DNA of 64,000 nucleotides from Diplosphaera chodatii. Its lineage: Eukaryota; Chlorophyta; Trebouxiophyceae; Prasiolales; Stichococcaceae. A model generated the notes under the pieces. That model worked only from the letters and a program-made list of their open reading frames with translations, searched no databases and had not been told where the DNA came from. A program made the position numbers and the translations under genes. Location: NCBI GenBank assembly GCA_032358165.1, contig JAALGY010000011.1, positions 1,726,001 through 1,790,000 of the forward strand. The letters run 5' to 3'. Of this stretch, positions 37,141 to 48,652 are shown piece after piece (the first letter of the stretch is position 1; each line of letters begins with the position of its first letter).

Positions 37141-37735
37141 GTTGCAACCGCCTGTGCTGGCGGTGCTGCAATGCAGGGGCACACAGTTGGGCTGCGTGCC
37201 CCTGCTGAGGGGTATGCTGCCAACATCTTGCCGTGAGGACGGCTCACAACTGTGATTGCTCGCTGCCTGCTGCTGACACTCGGTTCACGGCAGACCAGCA
37301 TCAGAGCGGGCGTACACTGCCGATCAGGTGTTACTCAAACATGCTTGGGTGCACACAAGCAGAGTAGGCCACGCGATCCAGCGGTCAGCGACGCTTCATC
37401 CAACGTTGCCAGGTCAGCATAAATGTTGCCAGGTCAGCATCGATCTCCGATTCTGTCCGGATTGAGCTTATTAGAGAGCAATATATACTTCGCTCCTTTC
37501 AGTCCAGGTGATGTAACACTAACCGTTGGCAGGGGGAGCGATCTGACTGGCACAGTTAAGCGCCCGCGGTTCCATCATATACTGAACAAGGACGCAGGCA
37601 AGATTGGCGGGAAATCTGGCGCTCACTGTATTAACTCCTTAGACTGTTACCAGCGCAGCCCGCAGAAGAGCCGTAAACGCACCTGTAGCAGCTAGCCAGG
37701 CGATGCAGTGGCGACTGTGACATCGCACAGACGTC
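37141..37735. other. Divergent intergenic region transaldolase / coiled-coil gene
   Basis: About 600 bases lie between opposite start codons. It includes a short direct repeat of 'gttgccaggtcagcat' near 37403-37441, an open frame of 90 codons with no family match, and an AT-richer stretch (AATATATACTT near 37481). No exon was recognised. Confidence 0.4.
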
Positions 37736-38861
37736 ATGGCGGGCTCGCCAGCAGCGTCTGCGACAGAGCTTGTCGACCAGGTCGATGCCATTGTCGGTGA
37801 CCTGACGGCGCAGAATGCCGAGCTACAACTGCTGCTGGCAAAGGTGGCAAAGCCCGGTCTCCCTGTTTTCATGAAGCTGATCTGGCAAGCACAGAACTTC
37901 TGACATCGGCCTGCTGCGAAACGTAGTGGCACTTCTATCAACGAGAGCGCGCTGTCCCCGCGCCTCGCAGAAAACTGCAGAGGCTGCAGACTTGGATAAG
38001 ACCTGCCAGCAGCTGCAGAGTGCTGCCAGTACTGGCGTACAAGCCACGATGCAGCATCTGCTGACGGCAGACCAGCAGGCGGGTTTGCACCTGCAGGTGT
38101 GCGTCATTACAGTATTGCCCAAGCAGCGCAGTTGCATCTTGGTTGTTTCTCTCTCTCAAAAGCAGCGATCTGTACGATACGTACGGTGGATGCGCTCTTT
38201 TTGCAGAGGCAACATGCGCAGGCGGTGACCGACCTGATCACAGCAAAAGCAAGGGTTGCAGAGCTGCAAGCAGCACTGTCCAGCGCGCTTTCAGAGCTTG
38301 CAGCCGTACGGGCATCCGCAGCAAAGCAGCAGGTCCGCGCATGTTGTCAACTGAGGCATCTCTCAAGTCTGAAGGGACACCAGCCATGGTGCATGTATTT
38401 CTTGATTGGGCGGCCCCTGGCCGCTGCTGTGCAACCAACAGCTGACGCGCAGCATGTCAGGCATGTCCAGGTGGACGCGCAGCGTCAGGTTGAGGCGCAG
38501 GGCCGCAAGCTGTCGGCTGAGATCAGCCGCCTCCAGGCGGAACAGGTCGCAGCTGCCAGCAGCAGCAGCTGCCAGCTGGAGGCGCTGCAGGTTGTCGTTG
38601 ATCACCACAACATACAGCGTTGCTGTGCAGTCTACTTTCATGGCCTGCTGTCCGCAGCGATGAGGCCAAGCATGTGCGGGACTGTAGGCAGAGAAGCAGC
38701 AGCTGCTGCTGACACTGGACCAAGAACGACGTGCAAACGCCATAGCCAGTGCTGCGCGCAGCGATGCAGGGTGGAAGGCAAAGCTGATGACGATGAAGGC
38801 AGAGGCGGACAGACTCAGAAGCGAGCGTGACAAGTACAAGCAGATGTGCTCTGCCGCTTGA
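37736..38861 (+). CDS. Coiled-coil protein of unknown function
   Basis: About five exons (37736-37843, 37971-38096, 38207-38332, about 38472-38600, about 38693-38861). The first three are exact multiples of three and phase 0. The predicted product is about 220 residues, nearly all helix-forming: ATELVDQVDAIVGDLTAQNA, then DLDKTCQQLQSAASTGVQAT, LITAKARVAELQAALSSALS, AQGRKLSAEISRLQAEQ and LLLTLDQERRANAIASAARS, ending ADRLRSERDKYKQMCSAA. Heptad-like Leu/Ala spacing is visible through most of it. No catalytic motif, signal or membrane segment was seen. I do not recognise the family; coiled-coil composition makes chance similarity to many proteins likely. Its 3' end is about 160 bases from that of RNASEH2C. 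Confidence 0.55.
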
Positions 38862-39023
38862 AGATAGCTGGGTCCATGCCATGCATATTACATATGTGCG
38901 TGTGCCACATCACACATGCGGGACTTCCAATAGTGCACGAGACTGCACTCACGAAACAAGCTTTGCATCAACCTGCTCCACGCTAATGGTGGTGTGCACC
39001 TGCACAGTACACAAGCAGCACGT

Positions 39024-39813
39024 CTAGTACTTTGCAACACACCACCGATCGCTGAGGGAGCTCGGGTGGTCACTGACAACAGTCATATACAGCCTGCGCA
39101 CCGCTGTTGACAGCGCCAGCCATTCAAAGCTTCGCTGCGCATGGTCCGAGCTGCTGGGTGGTGTGTCATGGTTCCAATACCTAGAGCGCACATGCAGCAC
39201 ACACCAGAAGCATGCTTCGTGACTGCGGCTATGACCTGGGCCTGGACGAAGGCTGCATCAACTCACAGAATAACAACCCATGCTGCAGTCAAGGCGCAGT
39301 CAGCACTCACATGAGCTTTTTGAAGCTGCCGTCCGTCTGCCATGCTCGGGCTGCATCTACGGCCGTCCGTGGCTTGCGCAGTACATAGCCTTCAAAGCCC
39401 CGTGGCAGCGTCATCACCACACCTGCAAGTCAGTCAACTCAATGTGCAGGCGACGAGACTGACGGACGTTGTGCTGGTCCGATACAAGCCGTATGCGGCT
39501 GCTAGTTCAGTGGTTCGTATGCCCACCACGCAGTTGCCGCCCACGGAATGCTGCCTCCTGTGATGATGCACCGTTGCCTTCAGCTTGGCCTTCAAGACCT
39601 GCAAGGGGCGTGTTCGCGATGGGGCACGGACCCTTGAGGTGTGGCCAGTGTATGATGCCTGGCACAGCGCAGCGCGTCACCTTCAACGGGCTGCGGCATG
39701 AAGTAACATGACACTGGTGCCTCGCCAGTGTACTGGATGTCACAGGGCAGCCAGTGCATGGAGATATCTGCCGCGCGGTCTAGGCACACGGTACTCTCAG
39801 CTGATTCCACCAT
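39024..39813 (-). CDS. RNASEH2C: Ribonuclease H2 subunit C
   Basis: Non-catalytic subunit of RNase H2, which removes ribonucleotides and RNA:DNA hybrids from DNA. Four exons. The start at 39813 gives MVESAESTVCLDRAAD, then MHWLPCDIQYTGEAPVSCYF (family: LHLLPC..-x-G-APV-x-x-FF), ending PQPVEG. The second exon gives [11 protein letters not shown] (family FRGR-L-G). The third gives VMTLPRGFEGYVLRKPRT (family V-PPG-GYV). The last exon gives YWNHDTPPSSSDHAQRSFEW (family F-YWNHD-x-P) and ALSTAVRRLYMTVVSDHPSS, stop at 39024-39026. The length of about 170 residues is typical. The protein is small and fast-evolving, but the ordered motifs make the call good. It is divergent from RTEL1. Confidence 0.82.
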
Positions 39814-40248
39814 GCTTGCACAAGGGCTACTTCGCCGCTGCTGCGCCTGTGTGCAGCGGGACTGCTTTCGGCAGTGTGGCACACCAGCTTCGCATTCTCC
39901 TCAAGTGCGGCCGCTCCGAAGCTGTGCGAACGCGGTGCGCATGCAGGCACTGGCAAGCTATACAGTTCAAACTTCAAAATGTGGGCCGTCTGGCATGCAA
40001 CTGCTGATGCGACGACAGGCAAGCCTCGCCGAGGGGTTGAATGTTGCATCCTGCAGCAATCGCAAACGACCGCCACTGAGCTGCACTCGGGTGGCTTTCA
40101 CCTTGCTGTCTGCTGCGCATGCCTGAGCCGACGAGTACGTCCTTTGGCAAAACACGTTGCAGACGACCCACGGCATCGGACATCCCCAGGAATGGCTGAT
40201 GTCCAGCGTCCCTCGTGATCAGCCTGCGGTCGGTGTGGGCCATCAAGT
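39814..40248. promoter_or_regulatory. Divergent promoter RNASEH2C / RTEL1
   Basis: Only 435 bases separate the start codons of two genome-stability genes that point apart, so a shared bidirectional promoter is likely. No TATA box was seen, and there is no convincing exon inside. Confidence 0.5.
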
Positions 40249-43200
40249 ATGCCCACCTATACCATTCGCGATGTACCTGTGGAGTTTCCTTACGTCGCAT
40301 ACGACTGCCAGGTGAGCGGCGGCATTGCCTCTGCGGCGGCCCGACGAGCCATGCAAAGTCCGCACGTTCAGCGATCCCGTGGTCACTGGCTCACCGCAGG
40401 TCGAGTATATGGCGAAAGTCATTGAGGCTCTGGAAAAGGTGCGCAGTGCACCGAACTCACATGCTTGGCAGCTGTGTTGTCAATCGGCACAATGTGCAAG
40501 GTTTGGAGCAGCGCACGCACCACAATCTGAACACGTTGTCACAGTCAGTATGATGAGCGTCGTCGCACGACACGATGTTCAGGGCACCAATGCGCTGCTG
40601 GAAAGTCCCACGGGCACCGGCAAGACTCTGTGCCTGCTGTGCGCCACACTGGCATGGCGCAGCAGCGGTCGCCATAAGGTCAGCAAAGGGAGGCTGTACT
40701 CAGCTGACCCATATCTGCGCTGGCAACCATCGCCATCAAGCATTCACTTAACGGGTGACACGAACCGCCCAGGCTCTCGCAAAGCAGGAGGCGGCTGCGG
40801 CAGCAGGTGGGCAGCTGAGCTGGGCGGACCAGCTCAAGTCGGCGCATGCAGAGGCGCAGGCAGCAGGGGACGTGCGAGTGCCGCCTATCATTTACAGTTC
40901 ACGCACCCATAGCCAGCTGGCACAAGTCATGCGCGAGCTTAAACGCACCAGCTACAGGTTGACGACTTCTTTTCCTAAACCCTCAAATTTAGCAGTATGA
41001 CCGAGTCTGTCGCCTACGCCTCGGTGTTTGCCAGCCCACTGGACTCCCAGACCATGTGCGCCGGCTTGCATGCATGAGGATATGTGCAGATGGCGCCTGT
41101 GAGTCGGAACAATCATTGGTCAGCCGCAGGACGGCTCTGTGAGGTGTTGATCCTGCAATGACCTTGTTGCTGATGCCGTCGCAGGCCAAGGCTGTGCATT
41201 TTGGGCTCCCGGCAGCAGCAGTGCGTGCACCCAACTGTGTCCAAGCTGCCATGCGAGGCGGCCAACCAGGCCTGCCGTGCCCTCACCGCCAAACGAGGCT
41301 GCCCCTGGTGTGGCACGGCAATGTCACCTTCAACAGCCACATCTTCAAGTTTAGTGCATGCGCAGCCGCCGACAGCAGTAACGTCACCGCACGTTGGCCT
41401 GACTGGTCCACCACCTCACAGGCACAACCGCGTGGCAGGGTACATGAAGCGCAACCCTGACGCCAACGCGGAGCCCATGGACATCGAGGACTTGACGGCG
41501 CTGGGCGACTCGGCCTCTGGGCCGTGCCCCTACTTCCTGTCCCGTGAAATGGCCGCCACCGCGGATATCATCTTCATGCCGGCAGGCGTTTTGCCTCTTC
41601 GTGCAGCATACAAGGACGCTTAGGTGTTGCATGCCATTGCGCAAGAAAACATGTGGCGTGCACCCTTGGCAATGTGATGTGTCTCTTGTGTCCTGCAGTA
41701 CAACTATCTAGTCGACCCGCAGACGCGTACGGGGATGAAGCACATACAGTGGCGCCACTCGGTCCTCATCTTTGATGAGGCCCACAACGTAGAGGTGAGA
41801 CGTTCGTGTCAGCACGATGTGCTGCTGCTTGTCACATGGCGGATGACTGAGCAATCCCCGAAGCCTTGTCATGTGGAGCCCTCCAGGGGCCCTGGAGAGG
41901 GAGACTTCCATCTTGTGCACTGGTATCATTGCAGGGGGTCTGCTCAGAAGCGGCATCCTTTGACCTGCCGGCGCCAGTGCTCACGGGGTGCATCAAGGAG
42001 GCGGAGAAGGCTTACCAGGCGGCAATGCTGCGCCTGGAGTCGCAGTCTGCACAAATGGGCGCCCCCCCAACATGTGGGTGGAGAGTGCAACAAGCCATTG
42101 CTGAGCGGAGCAGGCCTGGAGCCTTGTACTCGTTTGGGCGCCCGCTGACGCAGCCTGCAACCAGTGCATGCAGGCGGCGGCAAGGACGTGAACTACAGCC
42201 GGCTGGGCATGGATCTCCGCCAGCTGCGCGGCGTGCTGCTGGAGCTGGAGCACGCCGTCGCCGCGGTGCAGTGCGGCCCGCGGGGCGCCACCTTCCCAGG
42301 CACGCACGCTGTGCTGGGAGCAGTGCTGCAGCGCTGGTGCCGGCTGGCTGCTGCCGACAGCTGGCTGTGTGTGGTGAACCTGACGGGCTGCAGCTGATGC
42401 AGCTGACTGGACCTCGTCAACGTCCAGTCGGCTGACCGCTCAGCCATGGTGGTTTTGTGCAGGCTCATACCTCTTCGACACCCTGTTTGCACGGATGGGC
42501 CTGCACAGCGGGAATGTCTTCACGATGCTGGCTTTGCTGGATGATGCCCAGGCCCTGCTGTCGGACGTCGCCCTCCAGGCTGGCCGCAGGTGCTCCCTGG
42601 GTGTTCGGCAAATGTGTTGCACATGCAACAGCATGCATGTTCCGCTAGCCAATGGCTGCACGGCTGAGCTGTGCCTGGTGTGACTGCAGGTCGGCATCAT
42701 CAGTGAACAGCTTCAAACTGGGGCTGCTGGCCGACGCGCTGAGGCTCGCCTTTGGCACGAACAGCCTGGATGAGACAGCAGCTGCTGCAGACATGCCTGT
42801 CAGCAGCGCGTACAGGGTGCACATTCATCTGGAACGCCCAAAGGTCTGACTGTCTTACATGGGCAACCATTGCGTGTGATGTGCATCAAGTTCTGCGCTG
42901 CGGGGTGGGGGTTGCACCCGGTGCTGCATTTGCGGAAGAGCTGCGCAACACAGGGAAATTCAAGCACTGCCCTGCCGACCGTCTAGAGGACACAAGTGGA
43001 CAGTCCGTTTGTCTGCAGGGCAAGGGTGGCGGGCCGCCAACCCCGGTGCTGAGCTACTGGTGCTTCCAGCCGGGTCTGGCGATGCGCGCGCTGCAGGCAA
43101 TGGGGGTGCGCAGCATCCTGCTGACGTCCGGCACGCTGTCGCCGCTTGGCGGCTTTGCGCAGGAGCTGCAGCTGCCGTTCCCCGTGCAGCTGGAGAACCC

Positions 43201-46200
43201 ACACGTTGTCGACCCAAAGCAGGTTGGCACTTGGTGGCTGCAATGGTGCACCCGCAGAAGTCACACGTCCCACAGACCGTTGGTGCTCTGGGCCCTTCAG
43301 TCTGCACACTGCAAGCCAGGTCGAGGTGAGCAGCAGCAGCAGATGCAAACATGCGCAGGTGTGGGTGGGGGTGCTGCCGGTGGGGCCAGGGGGCGTGGCG
43401 CTGAACTCCGCTTTCCAAAACCGCGACACGCCGCAATACAAAACCGAACTGGGCTTCGCAATCGCCAGCCTAGCGGGAACCTGCCCAGACGGCTTGCTGG
43501 TCTTCTTCCCCTCGTATGGCGTCCTCCAGTCCTGCATCGACTTCTGGAAGTCCAACTCGGGCTCAGGTGCACTGTGTCACACAGCAAACATGACCTGCCG
43601 TGCCACCTTGCTGCCGAAGCTGTGGCTATCCTGGGTGTCATGCCTCGCTGCTTCCCCGTGGCGGGGCTGCTAACGCGGCCAACATGGCACCCGTGCCCTG
43701 AGCAGGCGGTGCCACGATATACGACCGCATTCTGCAGCACAAGGCGGCGGTGGTGGAGCCGCGGGATGCAGCGCTGTTCCCTGAGTCCGCCGCCACATAT
43801 CGCTCCCAGCTGGGCGGCGGCGGGGCCGTGTTTTTCGCAGTGTGCAGGTGCTCCTGGCAGAACCTGACCTGACAATGCTGTGAAGCCCCACAGGGTGCAG
43901 ATGGATGTTGCATGCATGGCAAGTACCGCTCTATGACCACGTGCACCATGGAGGCGCAGCCGCTGAGTCTGCTTGGGGTCCCTGACTGCAGGGGCAAGGT
44001 CAGCGAGGGTCTGGACTTTGCGGACGCGGCCGGACGTGCTGTGATCATCACCGGCATCCCTTTCGCTCCACGTCATGACGCCAAGGTCCGTTACCACCGG
44101 CGCACGGCCAGCACAGCCACCTTGCACACCTGCTCACGTCGCAGGCAGCCGTGCAAGTGAGGCAAGGTGTTGCGCAGGTTTGGCATCTCACTCCCGGTGT
44201 TGGGGCGCGTCCAGGTGATGCTGAAGCAGCAGGTGCTGGATGAGCTGGCGGGCAAGGCCAGGGCGTCCGGCGGGTGGACCAGCGCCATGCTGTCTGGCCA
44301 AGCCTGGTACACACAGCAGGCTATCCGGTGAGTGGCAATGCCATTCCGCCTTGGCACTTGGCAGCTTGTCCCCCTGGGGAAGGCGCTCGACAAGCTGTAA
44401 CCCTGTGTTGCAGAGCCATCAACCAGGCGATGGGCCGTGTCATCCGGCACAAGAACGATTACGGCGCCATCATCCTGGCAGATGAACGGTTCCGCTCCGA
44501 GGCCACCCGCAAGCAGCTGTCTTGCTGGCTGCGGGACATCGTGACGCCGCATGAGACCTTTGGGGCTGCGACCAGATCGCTGCAGGACTTCTACAGAGTG
44601 AGTCATCCAGGCCGCTCGTGGCATGGGGTCTGGTGTCGAGGACACTCAAAGCCTGCAGTGATTGTGTTTGCCGGCAACACTGACCTGGCAAGCTTAGCGA
44701 GTCTGTTGCGCATCACAGGTGCAGTCAGGCAGACAGCCTGCAGCAGCTCCTAAAGCTGCAAAGGCAGTGCCTCAGGGCGTCTTCAGCGCTGCCGGCACAT
44801 CCCGCACAGCGGGCAGAAGCGCAATTCCGCGCAGCAGCCGGCCGCTGGTGAGGTTGATGATGGGGCATGCAGAACACTGCTGCATGTTTCTTGAAGCCTT
44901 GCCACTGCTGTGAGTACTGCAGCACCATGGGGTGGTGAGCAGGCGTGTCGCTGCAGGTCACATCGGCTGTGAACACGACAGGGTTTGGCAACATGTTTGC
45001 ATCATTCGGGCAGGCAGCCAGCAGAGCAGGTTGGTCGTGTCATGACACCAAGTGGCGCCATCCTGATGTGGGTTGGGAGTTTAGGGTTTAGGGTTTAGGC
45101 CCAAAATGGGAGCACCATGCACACCGCAGCCACTGCCCGGTGAGTCGTTTCAGACGACTCGGTTTGGATTTCTTTTGCAGGCGCAGCCGCACCGCAGGTG
45201 GATTCCATCTCGGCAATGTGCAGCCGCGTCAGAGGCGTGCCAGGCGCAACTGACAGCGCCACCCTGCTGACGAAGCGCAGCGCAGGCGCACACGGCGGCT
45301 CTGGGGATAGCCAGGACTTCCTCTCGCGGCTGCTTGCCAGCAGTCCGTCAGCGCAGGGCTCCAGGTGGGCCGCAAGCCCACCAACCAGGGCGCACCCAAT
45401 GCGGCCTATGCATTCCGGAGATCAGGCTGCAGTTGTGCTCAGCACGACCACACCCTACTGCTCGTGGTGAGCCCTGAAGACCGTCTTAGTCAGGTTTGCA
45501 TGGATGCGGAAGTAGATGACTGGCTGCTTGCCCACCATGCGCAGGCCTTTGCCGGCACGGCCCGCAAAGCGGGCGCGTCGCAAGCACATCCCACCGCTCG
45601 CGCCAAAGGTGTTGACGAGGGCAGCAGACGACGACTTCTCGGCGGTCGGGCCTGCGCATGTGCTGGCGGCATACCGTGCGCGGTTGGCTGCGGGCGGCAC
45701 CGCCGACCCAGGCGGCGCAGGTCATGCAGGGAAGTCACCCAGCGTCGGCACCGCTTGCGACGCGGCGCCCGGTGGTGCCGACGTCGGCGCCGCCACACCA
45801 GGCCCGCTGCAGGAGCTCCCCAGCAGCAGTGCCGCCACCCGCTGTGCAGCAGCGGAGCAGCGCCAGGGCGGCTGCGCTGCCACTCGGCAGCAGATGCCGC
45901 GGCCGCCTGCCTTGCAGCACGGCGCAGGCAGTGCGGGGCCAGCGCGTGCGATACCGCGGCAGGCAGCCGGATTAGACTGGGAGTCGTCGGGGCCTGCTGC
46001 TGGCTGGCCCCAGCTCTCAGCATCGAAACCTCCTGCCGGCGCCCATCGCAATGCGGCTCCTGCGGCGCGCGTGCAGGGCGGTGCCGGCCAGATGCCCACA
46101 GCTGCCCCTGGCAGCTCGCTGGCAGGACCGTGCGACGTCCAGCAACTCAAGGAGTACAACGCCCGGCTGAAGCGTGACCTGCCGGTCGACGATTATGTCG

Positions 46201-47242
46201 CTGTCATCAGGGCCGTGCGCACCTTCAAGTGAGGGGCTGCCACACTCTCACATCGCTGCCCACAACTGTTGTGTCGCTGACAGTCAACGCTATTGAGCCA
46301 TCCCGCGTCACAGCCTGCCCAAGCAGTGCTCGCCCTGCGGGTGCGTCATGTCGGACATGCGTCCACTGCAGGGTGTCGGCGGCGGATGACAAGCTGCAGG
46401 TGCTGGCGCGGGAGGTGCTGGGGGTGCTGTCGCCGCCAGGGCGGCGGCGGCTGCTGCTGGACTTCTCCGCCATCCTGCCACCCAGCAGCCGCCAGGCTTA
46501 CCTCCAGTTGATCAGGTCGGCCTGTCACTCGGTGTCTGCACGGTCGTTGGACGCTGTATCTCAACAGCTCTGGGCAGTGCAACGACTACTGGCTGCTCCT
46601 GACAGCAACGAAAGGTGACATGGTCGCAGGGGCTGCACTTCTGATGAGGCAGCTGGCATGGGGCCAGCAGCCAGGTCTGCACCCGGCGGTGCGCCGCTGA
46701 ACAGCCTACAGAAGCAGCCATCTGGCACGCCTGCCGTCGGGGATGCTCACGTGCCGTCAGGGCACTCAGCACCAAGGCAACTAGCAGACGCGCACATCAG
46801 GACCTTTCAGGGCGTAGCAGCCCTGCGCCAGGCTACAATACCAGCTGCGCTGCAGCAAACGGCACATGCGCCGAGGACGCTGGGTCAGCACAGGCCTGCA
46901 GGGCGCACGCACACGCAGCCTGCAGCCTTGGGTGCATGCGCGCCAGCGCGCACCACTGACAGCAAGCAGGCAGCGGTCAGCAGGCCGCCGATGAGCCGCG
47001 GAGCGCTGGCCGTAGCCAATGCTAACATGCCTGCTGCACCATCGCCGGTGGTCATCCAGCGACCCTGCCCAGTGTGCAAGGATGCGGTGATGCGGGCGCC
47101 GTGGATCGCATCATGCAAGCATGCCGCCTGCAACTTGTGCTGGGTGACAGCAATCGGCAAAAGCATGTCCTGCCCAATTTGCGGCGCACGCACTCAGAAG
47201 CGCAACCTGACGCGGGTCCTCAGCGCAGCTGCGCTGCCGTGA
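40249..47242 (+). CDS. RTEL1: Regulator of telomere elongation helicase RTEL1, with C-terminal RING
   Basis: XPD-family iron-sulphur 5'-3' DNA helicase that dismantles T-loops, D-loops, R-loops and G-quadruplexes. Exon 1 (40249-40311) reads [20 protein letters not shown]. Walker A is [15 protein letters not shown] (40601-40627 region), followed by [19 protein letters not shown]. The Fe-S domain reads [14 protein letters not shown] and later [10 protein letters not shown], supplying four Cys. Then come [17 protein letters not shown], the DEAH box DEAHNVE (41774-41785), [65 protein letters not shown] and [18 protein letters not shown]. After the helicase, exons encode harmonin-like helical regions ([40 protein letters not shown]) and a C3HC4 RING (CPVCKDAV to CPICGA), stop 47240-47242. 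Over 20 exons; borders in the low-complexity middle are uncertain. Confidence 0.9.
45080..45099 (+). repeat. Interstitial telomere-type repeat in an RTEL1 intron
   Basis: TTTAGGG occurs two complete times plus TTTAGG, with no mismatch, in the intron before the exon that starts near 45182. TTTAGGG is the telomere unit of land plants and Chlorella-type algae. Confidence 0.9.
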
Positions 47243-47829
47243 AAGTCGAAGTCCTGGGCATGTAGACCAAGATCAGCGACTCTGACGAAAGGGCACACCG
47301 CTGGTGCCGCTCTTCGATGCCTGGACATGAGTGTGCGGGAGCTGCTGCTCTGGATCGGTGTCATGCTGTCGTCGATGCTGTTACATTGCATGGTGTGTTA
47401 TGACACCCTGCATATGTGGTCCTGCTGTCCCCGCCTGCTGTGCTGCGCCTCTGCTTGGTCCTCTTGGGCAATATCCCAGAATGGGTGATGGCAGCACGAC
47501 CCCCGCCTGCAACAGTCATGCTCCAGGGCAAACACATCACATGCTAAGCCGACCTTTCGACCCCATGACAGATATTCTGCAGGCGCTACATGCCACAGCC
47601 AGCATGTCCTCAACATATGGCGGCATTCCCTTGCCCAGCAGGCAGGGCAGTGCCTTACTGTTCCGGATGTCAACTGCTCATAACGTCAGCATTGTATTAC
47701 TGTGGCAATACACAAAGCAACTGGCTCATTCCCCGCAGTCTTCGCATACAACAGCATTTACAGATGCCCGTCCATGTAGCCGGTCAAGCGGCCTCCAGCT
47801 GACCACTTCCAGGCAGTCTCCCACCATCA
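47243..47829. other. RTEL1 3' flank, no recognised gene
   Basis: Open frames exist on both strands (a 285-codon plus-strand frame spans 47331-48188), but none shows a family motif. The plus frame has a Cys/Ser/Thr-rich composition that looks like chance. It probably contains the RTEL1 3' UTR. Confidence 0.4.
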
Positions 47830-48646
47830 TCACCACCATGTCTGCCGCACTGCAGGCCGGCTCCACATGCCATCCTGCAGCAGGACAGTGTTTCTCCACT
47901 CGGCCGCCGTGCCGCCTCGACCTTTGCGATGGTAAGCGATGCGTCCCTGACATCCGTCATGTGGCAAGTGGTCAGGGAGCAATGCCCCGACTTCAGCTAG
48001 GGAGAATCTTGCAACTGCAGCAGGCACCGCTTCGAAATTCTGCAGGTAGCCATTGTATGCACAGTATGTCTGCCTATCCCGGGAGAAATCCAGAGGTTCT
48101 GCTCAAGTCATGTGGCGAGAAGCCTGCCGCAACCAGACACCTGACGATGTCAGCGAAGACCGCCAACGCGTGTCTGACCTTCTCCTGAAGATGCTTCGCC
48201 ATCAGCGCAAAGTGTATCTGCAATGATGATACCCACTGTGATCTGCTGTAGGCACCACCCCAAGGCCTCATCAGCACCAAGTCACATGATGTGGTGCGAT
48301 AGACGGTACGCAGCATGAAATGAACGTGGGTTCAGCGTGAGCAGGGCAACACCATGTGCAACGTCAAGAGTTTGGTGCAACATTGGCGCGCCCGCGGTCA
48401 GTAGGCACATGACTTGAGGTGCGCACATGTCTGTGCGCAGGCCACTGTGGGCGCGCGCCATGTCGTGGACATCCAGAGGAACATGTGCAGAGCCACTGAG
48501 AACCGTCCACTTCGTCACCTCCAGCCCGTTTGTTTGTCTTCTCTCTGTATCATACACGATACATCTCTTGCATCTCACTTTGTTTACTCACGTACAGCAG
48601 CCAGCCGTGCCTTGTTCACATCATTGAAAGGACCGGCTGCACCCAT
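47830..48646 (-). CDS. Putative spliced gene of unknown function (B)
   Basis: I do not recognise this gene; it is proposed from phase-compatible splice sites. An ATG at 48646 opens GPFNDVNKARLAAV, with a strong donor (GTGAGTAAAC). An acceptor after GATACAG continues RRQTNGLEVTKWTVLSGSAH and VPLDVHDMARAHSGLR. A later block reads IHFALMAKHLQEKVRHALAV and FADIVR, before a GTGTCT donor. The last block is FEAVPAAVARFSLAEVGALL and AAEWRNTVLLQDGMWSRP, with a stop at 47830-47832. The balanced, helix-like composition is the main evidence. No membrane segment or motif is evident. It starts six bases beyond the stop of the putative upstream gene, so the two could be one gene that I have mis-spliced. Confidence 0.35.
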
Positions 48647-48652
48647 GTAGCA

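Noticed and set aside
42752..43867. 371-codon plus-strand frame
   Set aside because: It is read-through of RTEL1 exons and introns; only parts are in the frame of the helicase (for example [12 protein letters not shown] and [12 protein letters not shown]).
47331..48188. 285-codon plus-strand open frame after RTEL1
   Set aside because: Composition is rich in Cys, Ser and Thr with no domain or heptad pattern, and it lies opposite blocks that splice coherently on the minus strand. Treated as a chance frame.
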